Assembly: GCA_963169105.1 (NCBI GenBank)
Contig: OY720643.1
Span: 100,265,697 to 100,329,696, forward strand
Direction: 5' to 3'
Length of the DNA stretch: 64,000 bases
Source: Ceriagrion tenellum
Taxonomy: Eukaryota; Arthropoda; Insecta; Odonata; Coenagrionidae
Made by a program: the position numbers and the translations under genes. Below are positions 24,889 through 35,600 of the stretch, one piece after another. Every line of letters begins with the position of its first letter. The first letter of the stretch is position 1. The notes under the pieces were generated by a model. The model saw only the letters and a list, made by a program, of their open reading frames with translations, was not told the origin of the DNA and did no database searches.

Positions 24889-27535
24889 AGTGAATATCAA
24901 CTTCCACATAGTTGAGCCTGATACCATTGAACGTATTCCGGCATAATTATGATAATTCGTATTTTTAAAGTAATTGGGCAGGACTTTTCCGTTTATGAAA
25001 TTTATTTCATGCTGAGTAAATAATCGTAAGAAAATTAATGCAGAAATTATTCCAATCTAATTTAATAATGCCTATACGGTATGAGAAACTATACATTATT
25101 ACGTCCGACGTAGCAACATTAAAGATGCATATGTATAGAATGGATAGAATATCTTCCAGTACTGTGCCGCGAAAAATATATGAACCAAATGAGGAACATC
25201 TCAAAGTTAAGAAAGAATACAAACATTTACGAGTACCATTAACAGAAGCAAACGGCCACTATTCTCTCTACCACCTCAGCTGCTTTCAGGATATAGCCTT
25301 TCTCAAAAGGAAAATGAATTTCTATCTAAACTCTACCATGAGCTTCGGGAAGAAAAGAGTAAAAGATATGCCTAAGTCGTCAAGGAATGCCAATCGAGCA
25401 TCTGTACGCTAGACAAGAAATAAATGTACACTGACGCCTGAAAAATCCCAATCTATAATAATTTGCAAAACGGAACAATATTTAAAGTATTGCTAAACAA
25501 AAACTAACGCATGCCTTTTCTGGTTTTTCAAGTATTTTTCATCCTTGTAGTTAGTGCGTTTCTTCAACGTTCAAGTTAGCACGTATGGACTCACTTCTTA
25601 CATGGTATATCATCATTGATCGCCAGTACCGAAGCAAAAGGCTCCTTTATTATCATAAGAATGAATCTCTCATAGGTTTCTCGCATTTCTAGGCGAACTC
25701 TCCGGAGAATATAATTGACAAATTTTTTTAATTATCCGTTAAAGACAGATTTCTCCGTCCGTTAACACAGCTTCCTCCATCCAATGCTTATTGCCCTTCA
25801 TCAGCTATCAAATATCTAGAATCCAATTTTTTATTATTAGTTCCAATCAAGCGTAAAGAAAACTCTTCGCTTCCAAAATACTTAAGTAGTTATAAGCCAA
25901 TCAAATCGAGAGACTCTTCATCCTGTCCCTTCAAAATAATTGAATACACCAAACGGGTCAGAATGTAATTTAACCACGCATAACCTCGTATTAACAAGCG
26001 GAAAACATATATGCTCTTAACTTAAGCTGTATAATCAAGTCTTGTAAAAATACGGATACAAGCAACGCGCACTGCGTAAGATATTGGCAAATAAAGGAAG
26101 TTCGAATGATACTTCAAAACAAGAATAAAGTTCTCAGCATCGCGATTTCCGATAACAGCGACGACGCATCCAAAATAGAGACATAACCAACTGTATCCAT
26201 TTACATGAGTAACAAACCATTCTCTGCAGCAAATAACAATAGGTGGTGGGTCGTTTTCCGGATTCGTCTCTTTTATATTTGCAGTCCCACATAGTTGCTT
26301 CGCTACGTAAATTTTATATTACCAGCGAAAACGTTATTTTTTTCGTCGTCATGCGCTCACCATTTTGCACTTGCTCAGATCTACGATGACAAGATGAGAC
26401 ACCACAACGAAAATATCACGATCATCCAGTTTAGACAAGAACCAACAAGGTCCTTAAGTGAATCAGAAATTTTTACTATAGCGCAAATTTACCTCAACTT
26501 AACAACTTATTAAAGGGTTGCTTGGCAAGGATGGCTAACATAGGAATATTATGAGGGCAAATTAGGAAGGTTAATACCGGAATTTTTAATATGTGCTCGC
26601 GAGCATGAGTTTACCATGAGATCTAGAGCGAGATCGACAAAACTGATGTTTATGAAACTTCTATCCGCATCCACCTTTATATTTTCTCCGCTCACTGGAA
26701 ATCATAAAATTTTGCCAATTTTGCATCTCAAGTTCCCCTGTATTGTCGCTTAAAACAATGATAAACATTCACTTCCGTAAAACCTACATGAGGCAAAAAA
26801 AATGCTAATTTATCGACAAATCATCAGCTCCTGTAAATTCAAAATGTTTTGAATCCTCATAAACGATAAAAACCTTCTCTAATGTGATCTAATTCGGTGA
26901 ATACAGACTGAAGATAACAAACATACGTGAACATTATACGGCGAACAAAACTAAACAAAGTTATAAATAAATTATACACAAATTGAAGTCGATATGCGGT
27001 AAATCAAGACAAAAGGCGCTCCAACCGGAGTAAATGGCTGGAACAATGTGATCAATAAAAATATTATCGTGGTATAATTTGCGTAGTTTGTACCTTGGTC
27101 ATAGTTTTCAATAAATAATAACATACATATCATCAGAGAAAGCATGCTTGTTAAAATAATTAAAAAACATGTGCATTTTAGTATTTAATTTGACTTACAT
27201 AGTCCTGCCAGAGCTATCTTAACAGGAATAACAAGAGATAACAAGTAGAGCAAATAGCGCAAACGTCGGTCCAGGCGTTTCCCCTCGAGTAGAGTCGTAG
27301 CTCAGAGAGTAATGACTGAAAAAAAATCCGATACCATCAACTAAGCACCCCATGGATATCTGAGCCTCCCCATGAAATGAATCATCGGAGTCCTTCAAGA
27401 TGTACACATCCACCATTCCGGGGATGGACCCAGAACTGGAAGTCATCATCGGGTGGACGGAAGGAATTTCCTGGGCTAAGATGCGGTTAAGATGCAATAT
27501 CCCCCCCTCTCATGGTAGCAGTGGCCGTATACCGG
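24889..27535. other. AT-rich DNA, no gene supported
   Basis: The 124-codon plus frame 25038-25412 is the largest. It is Lys/Ser/Arg-rich and carries no motif. No RNA gene or long repeat was noticed. Confidence 0.4.
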
Positions 27536-27780
27536 CGTGGTGGGAGAGTGTGGGAAGGGAGAGAAAAGGGCATTGTGGAAACAAGCGGGGGAAGCAGGGA
27601 GATGGAAGGAAATGAAAGAAGGATGAAGGGGGGCAGAGGAGGGAAGTGAGGAGGCAGGAAGTTAGAAAGGGAGCAGGGTACATGCGCCTGGCAGGAGAGG
27701 GGACTGAAGAAGAAATAGGGTAAGAGAGGAAGGGTAAGATGATATGGCGTGAGGGTGAAAGCCTGCTGAAGTAAGCGAGC
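27536..27780 (+). repeat. Purine-rich tract (GGGAAG-rich)
   Basis: The plus strand is almost entirely GGGA, GGAAG and GAGGG words between about 27536 and 27720, with lesser skew to 27860. The minus frames 27487-27891 and 27510-27974 are Ser/Pro/Leu-rich shadows in two different registers. Confidence 0.6.
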
Positions 27781-28132
27781 AGGAAGCTTTTCTTCCCGAT
27801 GCAAAGGGATCCTAAGAAGATCGGAAGGGATGGGGCGGGGGACGGCTCCACAGGAGGGGAAGCTGGGATGGAATTCCAGCCAGAGTCGCACGGAATGTCA
27901 GGATCCGAATGAAGGGGGCGATGGAACTGCGGCTGGGAAGTGGTCAGAGACGACAGAACATGCTTGAAACCCAAAATACCAAGGTATTTGATGATTAAAA
28001 CGACTACATAAAAAACTCATTGCAAATATCTATAATGCTTTGTATCATAGATGCTCTTCCAGATGATGATAAACATCGAAACCGGCCTCATCAAATATTT
28101 ATCTCAGGTAATTCAGAAACGTACATCTAAAG

Positions 28133-28328
28133 ACCATTTTACATGGTACATTGTATTGCAAAAACGAATGTATCATGGACTGTACAAAAAATGAATCGAA
28201 TCAGAGCAGGTTCTATTTCCCGTTTAGTCAATCAGACAGTCATACAATTTAACGCTTTACACGGTACAATTTTCCTCATGAAGGAATTCATACATTCGTT
28301 TGTACAAAAAAATGTACCGTGAAAAGCG
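28133..28328. repeat. Nested inverted repeats sharing ACGGTACA ends
   Basis: The segment 28253-28328 begins CGCTTTACACGGTACA and ends as its inverse (TGTACCGTGAAAAGCG), a 76-bp unit with about 20-bp terminal inverted repeats. Its right half, including ACATTCGTTTGTACA, is also inverted relative to 28133-28185, where CATGGTACATTGTATTGCA and ACGAATGTAT appear. Three related ends occur within 200 bp, so a small MITE seems to have inserted into or next to an older copy. No coding capacity. Confidence 0.55.
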
Positions 28329-28901
28329 ACGTGAATACATAAGAGACATGCTTAGTATTTTCTTTCAGGTACAAGTTCAAACCAATTAGCACTAAGAAAA
28401 CATTACTAATGTATGACACATTGAAAACTAACACAATTGAAGATGAGAATACACAACTGAACTAAGTAATTTAAGTTCGACACCACGAGCCACACACTAT
28501 TTAACTCGCGTTGGGCAGGAAACGTAAGGAGACAAGCAACTTTTGTGCCATGAGAATTTTTAAAAATTGTTACGCGACCACGTGGGTAATGATGTAGTAC
28601 AATGTTTGACTAGTCCAATGCCCTGATTCAGTAGTGTTCAAGAGTTGAGCAAGTTAATAAGTAGTAATTAAGGCCACTTTATGAAAGTATATGTATCTAT
28701 TTTTCATCATCAGGGAGGGAGTAAGTAAAAATATCCTCGGCGATAGGATATGGATCTAGTGTATTACATATACTAATGAATATTGTCTGCTATACTCGCT
28801 TCGTTGTTCAAAAGGAAAGTGTAACTAATAAATTCAGGCTTCACTTTGTGGAACATCTCCATATAGGAAATCAAAACTTTGAAGTAATGGTCCACTAATA
28901 T

Positions 28902-28996
28902 TTTTATTTTTTACGACCCGGGTTTCGTCACGTAATGACATCTGAAGATCTTCAGATTTCATTACGAGACGAAACCCGGGTCGTAAATAATAAAAG
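28902..28996. mobile_element. Foldback, 47-bp arms, with hammerhead-like termini
   Basis: The arms meet at a CTGAAGA/TCTTCAG centre (28942-28955). Reading outward, each contains TCATTACG(T/A)GACGAAACCCGGGTCGTAAA and then a TAATAAAA or AATAAAA run, with three mismatches between the arms. The minus arm has a GTCA-TTACG-TGAC stem followed by GAAA, CCCGGG and TCGT, resembling hammerhead stem II, GAAA, a short stem III and a GUC-type cleavage site. The expected CUGANGA box is altered on both arms. The 13-base word GAAACCCGGGTCG recurs at 39770. Likely two Penelope-type termini head to head. Confidence 0.6.
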
Positions 28997-30583
28997 GAAG
29001 GTGGTAATTTATACGATTTTCCTGGGAAGGATCTTGTAATGTCAACAACCAGATTCTGGTGCCAGCAACAAGTCGGTTAAGATGTTGCAAGACGAGAAAC
29101 GATTGAGTAAGAGACGTAAGGTAAGCTGAAGTATGCCACAGCAGTACTAACATTGTACTCCAATTCAAGGTACACTATGTTAAAAACTAGTACAGCAAGG
29201 TCTCATAAAGGACCTTTGCTAATCACAGACGCAAGATTCATATCCGAGGCAAGATTGAAACCTCGAGGTATTAGCTCCCTGGCATGCCTGTTACAAAACT
29301 GGCCAGTGTGGTCGTGAAAATTGGTACTATAACAAAACCTTTCCAAAATGATTGATTCGTCGCCTATCAAGGATTATTTAATGGCTAAACACACTCGGAT
29401 AAAATTAAATATTTAATATCTTAAGGAACTCTTCTAAACGTCAAAAAACTTAAAAGAGAAGATGGATAAAAGGCTAAATATTCATAGCTACCGTCACTTC
29501 CATGAAAAAATTACATCCACGACGCTCTCAATCCCCTCCCTTCCATCCAATTTCACGATTTTGATGATCAATAAAAGAACAATACGTCAACAAAGCAGCA
29601 TTAATCCAGCATGATACCTTGTTTCCATTACATATTCCTAAAATGGTTACTCTTTATATTTCCGCATAACTTTAGAAACGGAAACGTTCTAAAGCACATA
29701 CCATAGTAGATCATCTAATTAATTTTGAGGTAAACTGATACGTAACTCGTCTGCAGTGGTAACTTTTTTATGGTGGGAATGCAAGTACGGTTAAGTTTAA
29801 CAAAGATGGAATTATATGAGAATCCCTAGTCGCAGAAGAGTAAGGGTATCCAAAAAGAGGTTACAGGAGGTCAAAAAGAGAGTCCCTAAACATTCTCTAT
29901 AGAAAAATCAGGCGGTACTTCAACGATATTGTTCTCCTCATGTCAAAAACATTTTCTTTGGGTACCCTCTTACGACATTATCTGGAGATGAGAAGAAACG
30001 TAAACGTGATAATAATAATAAACATGAAATAATGTATGAGGCTTTCAAATCAGTAATTGGCGGTGCCTTCAAATGCCGTTTAACGGGTATCCCTTAGACT
30101 GGAATGCATCCAAAGTTGGAATTTGTGCATGACGATAATAGTGAGCTACCATGACGTCTCAGCTACTTGAAACGCAGGTGGGATAAATGATAAATTATAG
30201 TAACGGTGTAATGTCATGCTAGAAATGGAAACGAGGCATTAGGACACTTAAGGCCATTGAAAGAAAATTTTCGATTTATACTAATTCAAGATTAAGGTAT
30301 CCCAAGATTAGTATCAATCTTTAACGTAGATGGATCGAGAAAGTTTAATAACTTGGTTTTCTCATCAACAGCACGTGTAAATTGAATGACCCATCAACGT
30401 GGTCTTACCCCATTAGTGCATAGCATATATCGGTCGCACGTATTCGTTTTTTTCCGAGTACCAGTTGACATGCGCAACATTGTAATACTATATTACGTTC
30501 AAATGGATGTCTACCTTTATCGCTGCGTTGATTTCTCAGATGCCTTAGTGATTTCATCGTGTCAGCAAGCATTTATGTGAAGC
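28997..30583. other. AT-rich DNA, no gene supported
   Basis: Short frames only: 28962-29168 minus overlaps the foldback, and 30386-30580 plus lies just upstream of the piggyBac region and may be flank. No RNA gene was seen. Confidence 0.4.
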
Positions 30584-30618
30584 ATGGCATCGAAAGAATT
30601 TTCAGTGACCCACACAGG
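30584..30618 (+). pseudogene. Possible first exon of the piggyBac-like ORF
   Basis: An ATG at 30584 opens a frame MASKEFSVTHTG that ends at a good splice donor (GG|GTAAGT). If joined to the acceptor TATAG|G at 30988/30989, it continues in frame into LSVNEILEALEDD, the acidic N-terminus typical of piggyBac proteins. An in-frame stop 15 bases before the acceptor means some upstream exon is needed. A competing choice is ATGGAATACAG|GTATAT (about 30906-30916), which also joins in frame and lies inside the terminal repeats. I cannot decide between them. The larger one would place exon 1 outside the mobile unit. Confidence 0.25.
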
Positions 30619-30988
30619 GTAAGTAAAATATTTTTTATGTTAGTATTATGCACAATATATTTATGATTTCTATAGTGTTTTTGTTCTAAAGATTTACTTT
30701 TCACTTTACTATTGTTTTAGGTTTTTATGGATTATTTTGTTTCTGCTGTCACAACTTAAAACTGACCGTCCGATATATCGGACGCCATGCACGGGGGTCA
30801 GTTCCAGTAGCTAATTCAATGATACCCGCTCTTATACTTATACCTTACTTTTTCATTTTAGTATCGTATATTGTAACTATAAAATAACATTAGTTCTATT
30901 AAATAATGGAATACAGGTATATTATAAATAATTACTAATAACAAGACGTATTATTCTTTTATTGCTTTGTATCATACTAATGTTATAG

Positions 30989-31042
30989 GTTGAGCGTTAA
31001 TGAAATTCTGGAAGCTCTAGAGGATGATGTGGATGCTGAAAG

Positions 31043-31088
<46 letters not shown>

Positions 31089-31194
31089 AACCGCCGCGCC
31101 GGCCGAAGAGGAGGATACGGACGAGGACAGCGACAACTCAGATGAAGAGCATGTTGCAGACCTCAACCACCTTGGGAGAAGAATCCTTCTCAGC
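30989..31194 (+). pseudogene. piggyBac transposase N-terminal acidic region, broken by (AT)n
   Basis: After the putative acceptor the frame reads LSVNEILEALEDDVDAE, matching the usual start of piggyBac proteins, then runs into an (AT)18 microsatellite. Beyond it the Asp/Glu-rich low-complexity region (EEEDTDEDSDNSDEE, about 31109-31153) resumes in a different frame, followed by HVADLNHLGRR. An in-frame TGA lies between the microsatellite and the acidic stretch. The sequence stops resembling transposase near 31194, where the inverted block begins. Confidence 0.6.
31049..31084. repeat. (AT)18 microsatellite inside transposon ORF
   Basis: A pure 36-bp AT run interrupts the piggyBac reading frame after DVDAERHT. 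It would translate as Tyr-Ile repeats and shifts the frame relative to the downstream acidic stretch. Confidence 0.95.
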
Positions 31195-31470
31195 GTGTGT
31201 GAGGTTCAAGTTGGCGGGAACGATCAAGCGGAAATTTGAAGGCAGCTTCAAGCATCGTCAAAAATGGCCTCATTTTGAAAAGACCGTCACTTCCGTCGTT
31301 TAATGAGCTGTCATTTACATGTAAATGTGCAAATATGGTAAAAAATCGGTTAAAGCGCATGCTTTCCGATAATAGTGGGGGCACATCATTTTCCTTTGAC
31401 CAAAACAAACGTTTATTTCGGTATTTAGTATAGCCTGACAATAGCATGCCACCGAGCAATGTATCCGAGG
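31190..31470 (-). pseudogene. piggyBac transposase internal block, inverted relative to the rest
   Basis: On the minus strand this block encodes LLGGMLLSGYTKYRNKR, LFWSKE, SESMRFNRFFTIFAHLHVND, DGLFKMRPFLTMLEAAFKF in one continuous frame. These are the standard piggyBac motifs (G-I-L-L near Y-W-S, M-x-x-N-R-F, L-H-x-N-D, K-I/M-R-P) in correct order, but on the opposite strand from the sequences on both sides. In an intact element this block precedes the SIDES motif, which here follows at 31475 on the plus strand. The block has therefore been inverted in place. Its breakpoints are near 31190-31200 and 31460-31474. The region normally between the acidic N-terminus and this block is absent. Confidence 0.8.
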
Positions 31471-31474
31471 CCTA

Positions 31475-32020
31475 GATGAAAACTTATCTATTGATGAAAG
31501 TATGATACCATATTACGGGAAGCGTTATGCGAAAAAATATATTAGGGGAAAGGCTATTCGTTTTGGTTTTAAAAATTGGGCCCGCTGTGCCAGTGGTGGA
31601 TATATGGTCACATTTTAAGTGTACATCGGTAAAGATGCTCGAGAACCTCGGCAATTTGGACTTGTGGGGATGTTGTTTTACCTCTTATAAATGCTACTAA
31701 TATTCTAAAAAATGGAGGACATAAGGATTTTTTTGACAATTTCCTCACTTCAGTGAAACTCGTTCGGCACCTAGCTTTTCTGAAGATTTGTGTAAGTGGG
31801 ACAATACAGGAAAATAGAGCAGAAAATTGTCCCCTCAAGTCAGTGTTGATGATGATGAGGGAACAAAGAGGTGCATATGACTATAAAAGTTGTGATAATG
31901 CTTTACTTGTCAGTTGGAAAGATAATACTGTTGACATTGCATGGGCAACGATGGTCAAGAGAGAAAAAGTGCAAGGTTTCTGTGCCATAGTCCACAACTT
32001 TCTCATCTTATAATCGAGGT
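31475..32020 (+). pseudogene. piggyBac transposase catalytic core (frameshifted)
   Basis: The frame DENLSIDESMIPYYGKRYAKK, then RFGFKNWARCASGGYM, is the piggyBac stretch with the first catalytic Asp (S-I-D-E-S). It shifts frame near 31613 into VYIGKDAREPRQFGL and again near 31660 into GDVVLPLINATNIL, KDFFDNFLTS (holding the second conserved Asp region), and SWKDNTV. The last frame stays open to 32013. At least two frameshifts in 550 bp show it is dead. Translation also shows YNRGMG at 32008-32025 just before the third conserved region. Confidence 0.75.
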
Positions 32021-32165
32021 ATGGGGGAGTAGAACAAATGGACCAGTTAATTGCTTCATACAGGTCCAGAATAAGGCAGAAAAAATGGTGGTGGCCAATT
32101 TTTCCCTATGTTTTCGATCCTGCAGTTCCGAATGCGCGGCTTCTTTATCAAAGATAGTTGAACAG
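32021..32165 (+). pseudogene. piggyBac GGV-E/D-QMDQ region, one-base deletion
   Basis: The frame GGVEQMDQLIASYRSRIRQ, KKWWWPIF matches the conserved MGGVD-x-x-D and KKWW motifs near the third catalytic Asp. A run of five G (32023-32027) lies where six would keep YNRGM in phase with GGV, so loss of one G explains the frameshift. The residue after GGV is Glu, not the usual Asp, which would itself weaken catalysis if ancestral. Confidence 0.65.
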
Positions 32166-32223
32166 AAAACGGAGTCACTTTTAAAATTTCGACGGTCACT
32201 TGCCTTGATAATACTGAAAAAGT

Positions 32224-32436
32224 TTGGTAAACCATCTAACCAAGGCAAATGTACACCAATTCCCAACAACTATAAGCTTTGATGGCCTGAACCACTGGCC
32301 ACCGTTTAATAATACCGAAAGACATTGCGCCCTATGTAAAGGCAAAGCGAAATTCATTTGCACCAAATGCAACGTTGGGATTCACCCAAAATGTTTCTGT
32401 ACATACAATAGTAAAATAGATCATGAATCAAATTGA
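32224..32436 (+). pseudogene. piggyBac C-terminal Cys-rich domain
   Basis: This 70-codon frame has the motif series F-D-G-x-N-H-W, then C-A-L-C, C-T-K-C, H-P-K-C-F, ending in a stop at 32436. That is the Cys-rich (RING/PHD-like) C-terminal domain of piggyBac transposases that binds transposon-end DNA. All its Cys pairs are present. It is out of frame with the core upstream. Confidence 0.7.
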
Positions 32437-32601
32437 TATACTAATTTATTATTGTCTTTAAATAGCAATTCACTGACAAAATTATTTATTTTAAATTTAT
32501 TAAATAAATTGGAAAATTTCCCAAAGGAATGCACAATAATCACCTCCACAACTGCCCCCGGTGCATAGCGTCCGATATATCGGTTGGGCTGTATTTTTTA
32601 A

Positions 32602-35600
32602 ACTATAGATTAATAAAAATTAAAAATTACATAAATAAGTTTAAATGAACCCTACAATCCAGAAAAATTCAATTTTCTATAAATATTTAATAAAAATAAT
32701 TATATGCAATAATGGGTCAGCTGTTTGCTGATCGTACATACTTTTCAACAATATCTCAGACGCCTCCTGAGTGGAAAAGGCTTCGCCAATCTCGAGAGCT
32801 ATGGGAAAAGCCAGTAAAAAAAGCGAGAAGTGCCCAGTTCCCGTCTCCATGATATGCAGCGGGAGTAAGCGGAAATGCTGGCGGAGGCGTCGAATTGGAA
32901 TTGCCGGCAAGGAAGAGAGACATCTATCGGCAATCTCGAGGACATCCGAAAGATGATTCTCGATCCTCCATCAGTGTCTCAGGCGAAAAATGCGCCGTCA
33001 GAATCGTAAGGCGGCGGTATGCCGAAAATGCCAGGATTCCAACGAAGACGAATCTGTGTGCGTGTTTATATTCCATTTCGGAAAAATGAAGAACTCTTCG
33101 GGACGAGTGGAAATGGATTCGTGGAAATTACTTTACATTCGTCCTCCTTTAAAAAAAGCTGGGATTTCTCCCGCTTTCTCAATGTTTTTATATTATTCCG
33201 AATGCCCACACTCTTCCTCCCTCATACAGCTTCCTTTATCTTCGTCGTTCATTTGTTCAGGATCCTCCATACTTCTTTTGTTTTTACAATTTCACGTCGG
33301 CTACGCTTTTCATCCCTTTCGATCCCGGCCCCGTCCGAAATTATTCGAGATATTACATCATCCCGGATAAGAATTAGTCCCTGCCAAGAATTTTCTTTTG
33401 AGATCCCTCCTTCTTCCCTCTATCTTTTTCTCTCAACGCATTCCTCCGTTTATGATTTCGTAGAAATACGCCCGCAGCTGCTCGTATTTTAAATTCATCT
33501 CCCGGTGGAATCCGAAATGGCTAACACTCATAAGAGAAGGGCGAGGAGAGTTCAATTAATGAGCGAAAAAAACCGTACTCGACGTTCCATACAAATGAAG
33601 TATTTGCTAAAATTCTTAATCCAGAGACACCAGTACTGAAATATTAATCGCATCAATATATCACTCTAATTACGAAAGAAAATTGTGATTGCTAAAAATA
33701 TACTAACTAATCATTCGGAATACTAATTGTACAGATATTTCGAAGCAGCGAAGAGTTTCACGTTATGCACGAGGAAAGTTTGGGATTAGATCAATTAAAT
33801 GGTTAATTTTATACCTTATGGTTCAGTTAATAGATTGTACAATGCACCTAGTACTCCTAAACCATTTAAATTAATATTTAACACAACTAACATCGAATTT
33901 CCATCGAAATACCTAGAATTTCCAAGGAGAAAGGCCGATGAATAATTTACGTAATGGCTCACGTGGTGCATGTAACAATGAAACAACATTAATGTCATTG
34001 TCTGAAAACGTGTAAATACGGGAACAACGATGTTTTATGCATAACTGAAGAAAAAAAGCATTCATTAATCTGAAAAAGAATTTTCAAACTATAAAATACA
34101 AGTCGTACGATGAGCTAAATCACCAACGGTGCCATGCAATCATTTGACTACACCAGTAGTCACGCCAATACGGGTAGAAAAATACACGCGGTGAAAATTG
34201 CACATTTTATTATGACTCCCAATATACTTCCTTAGTAAATCCATCAATAAGAAAATAATTCTCGATTCAAACAAATTCAATCTCAATACGCACACATTTA
34301 TTCGTGAACTCATATAAAAATGTCTCTCATAAACAGATATACAAAACCTTTCAAATCGTTCACATTGCCGACAAATCAATGACTTATAATTATCCCTAAT
34401 AATAACTGCAGAAATATACCTATGATACAACTTCCACAAAACAAACTTATTCGCAAACTTCATATACTACATCCACGAAATACTGTGCAATGCACCACTA
34501 AGGTGTGTGGCACGGGGTGATCCACACCAGGAATGCAGAAATCATTCCAATTCAAATCAGAGCCACGCACTTTCCCACGCATAGATGCAGTCCAGATAAC
34601 GTGTAGTCAGACCAGAGACTAGGAGACTGCATCGTAGAAAAACGTACAACCATGTAGTGCTCTATTTTAGATAAAATTACTAGTACGTATTGTTAAAGCG
34701 ATTGATCAATATTACGACAAGGTAGCGTAACGGTTGAAGCCGACCATAACGGTGAGAACCGAAGGCGGCTGGCATTCCGGGATAACCCTGTTGGAATGGA
34801 GGGAAGGGGAGGCAAGAGATGCGGCGAATATCTGCGAGGAAAACCTTTTGCAAAAGGATAATAAAGAAGTCTTGCTTGAGGTTCGGTATGAACAAGTTGT
34901 CTTACTCATGAACCCTCTCTCCCTCCGCGAACCGACGTAATATTGCAATACGATGCAAAAGCTAAATTATGCAGGAAATTTCATGCGAGGTGAATCGCTA
35001 ATAATAATGGAAAATATTTATCTGCGAAATAAAATCTACTTTACCGAGTGAGGGTCAATATTTTATACATCTGCTGTATCGCAATCATTATGATTCCTTT
35101 TTGTATGAGGAAAGAATGAAATTCTAAATCTATCGGTTCAGCAGTCAATTTCCTTAAAATGTTTATAATTGCTTCTACAGTAAGAGGTTGGTTATAGAAA
35201 AATACATTGACCGAACGGAAAAAATAATCTCGATCAAACTTTTGAAAAAGATTTAATCTATATTTTTTCCTTCGATCAGAGCTAGTTTCCCGACCTACTT
35301 TTTTCAACAATTCAGTAACAATGCTATGTTAATCGTGGCAATTATTAGAATATCTTGCTGATCTAGGCTGTATTCGATCTGTGTCTGAAACTAAACTCAC
35401 TTCGTATTAGTCCCTTATGCTAGCGTCGTACTACAAGTGCGTGCTAACTATGTCTACAGTAAAATATTTACTTTGAGTAATTGCAACTGTTGAGGCAAGC
35501 CCATAAGTTGCATAACATTATTGTGGTAGCTTCAATATTCCTGTATTTCATCATTACGCTTTGTCAAATAATTGGCTATGAGAGGCAAAGTTATGCAAAA

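Larger units (their letters stand above)
30756..32601 (+). mobile_element. piggyBac-type DNA transposon, inactive, rearranged
   Basis: The unit is bounded by TTAA at 30756-30759 and TTAA at 32598-32601, the target site piggyBac elements duplicate. Inside these lie imperfect inverted repeats: CCGATATATCGGACGCCATGCA on the left (30770-30791) and the inverse of CCGATATATCGGACGCTATGCA on the right (32561-32583), followed inward by related G-rich ends. The outermost 10-14 bases differ between ends. The interior encodes decayed piggyBac transposase in pieces: acidic N-terminus, an inverted block, the DDE-type core, the GGV-D region and the Cys-rich C-terminus. At about 1.85 kb it is shorter than typical autonomous elements, with coding sequence missing between the N-terminus and the inverted block. 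Several frameshifts and stops make it non-functional. Confidence 0.8.

Noticed and set aside
27487..27974. Two long overlapping minus-strand frames (134 and 154 codons)
   Set aside because: They are antisense to a plus-strand purine tract, are Ser/Pro/Leu-rich in two different registers, and have no motif.
33019..33492. 157-codon plus-strand frame as a gene
   Set aside because: The region is pyrimidine-rich, a second register is also open for 126 codons, and no motif is visible.
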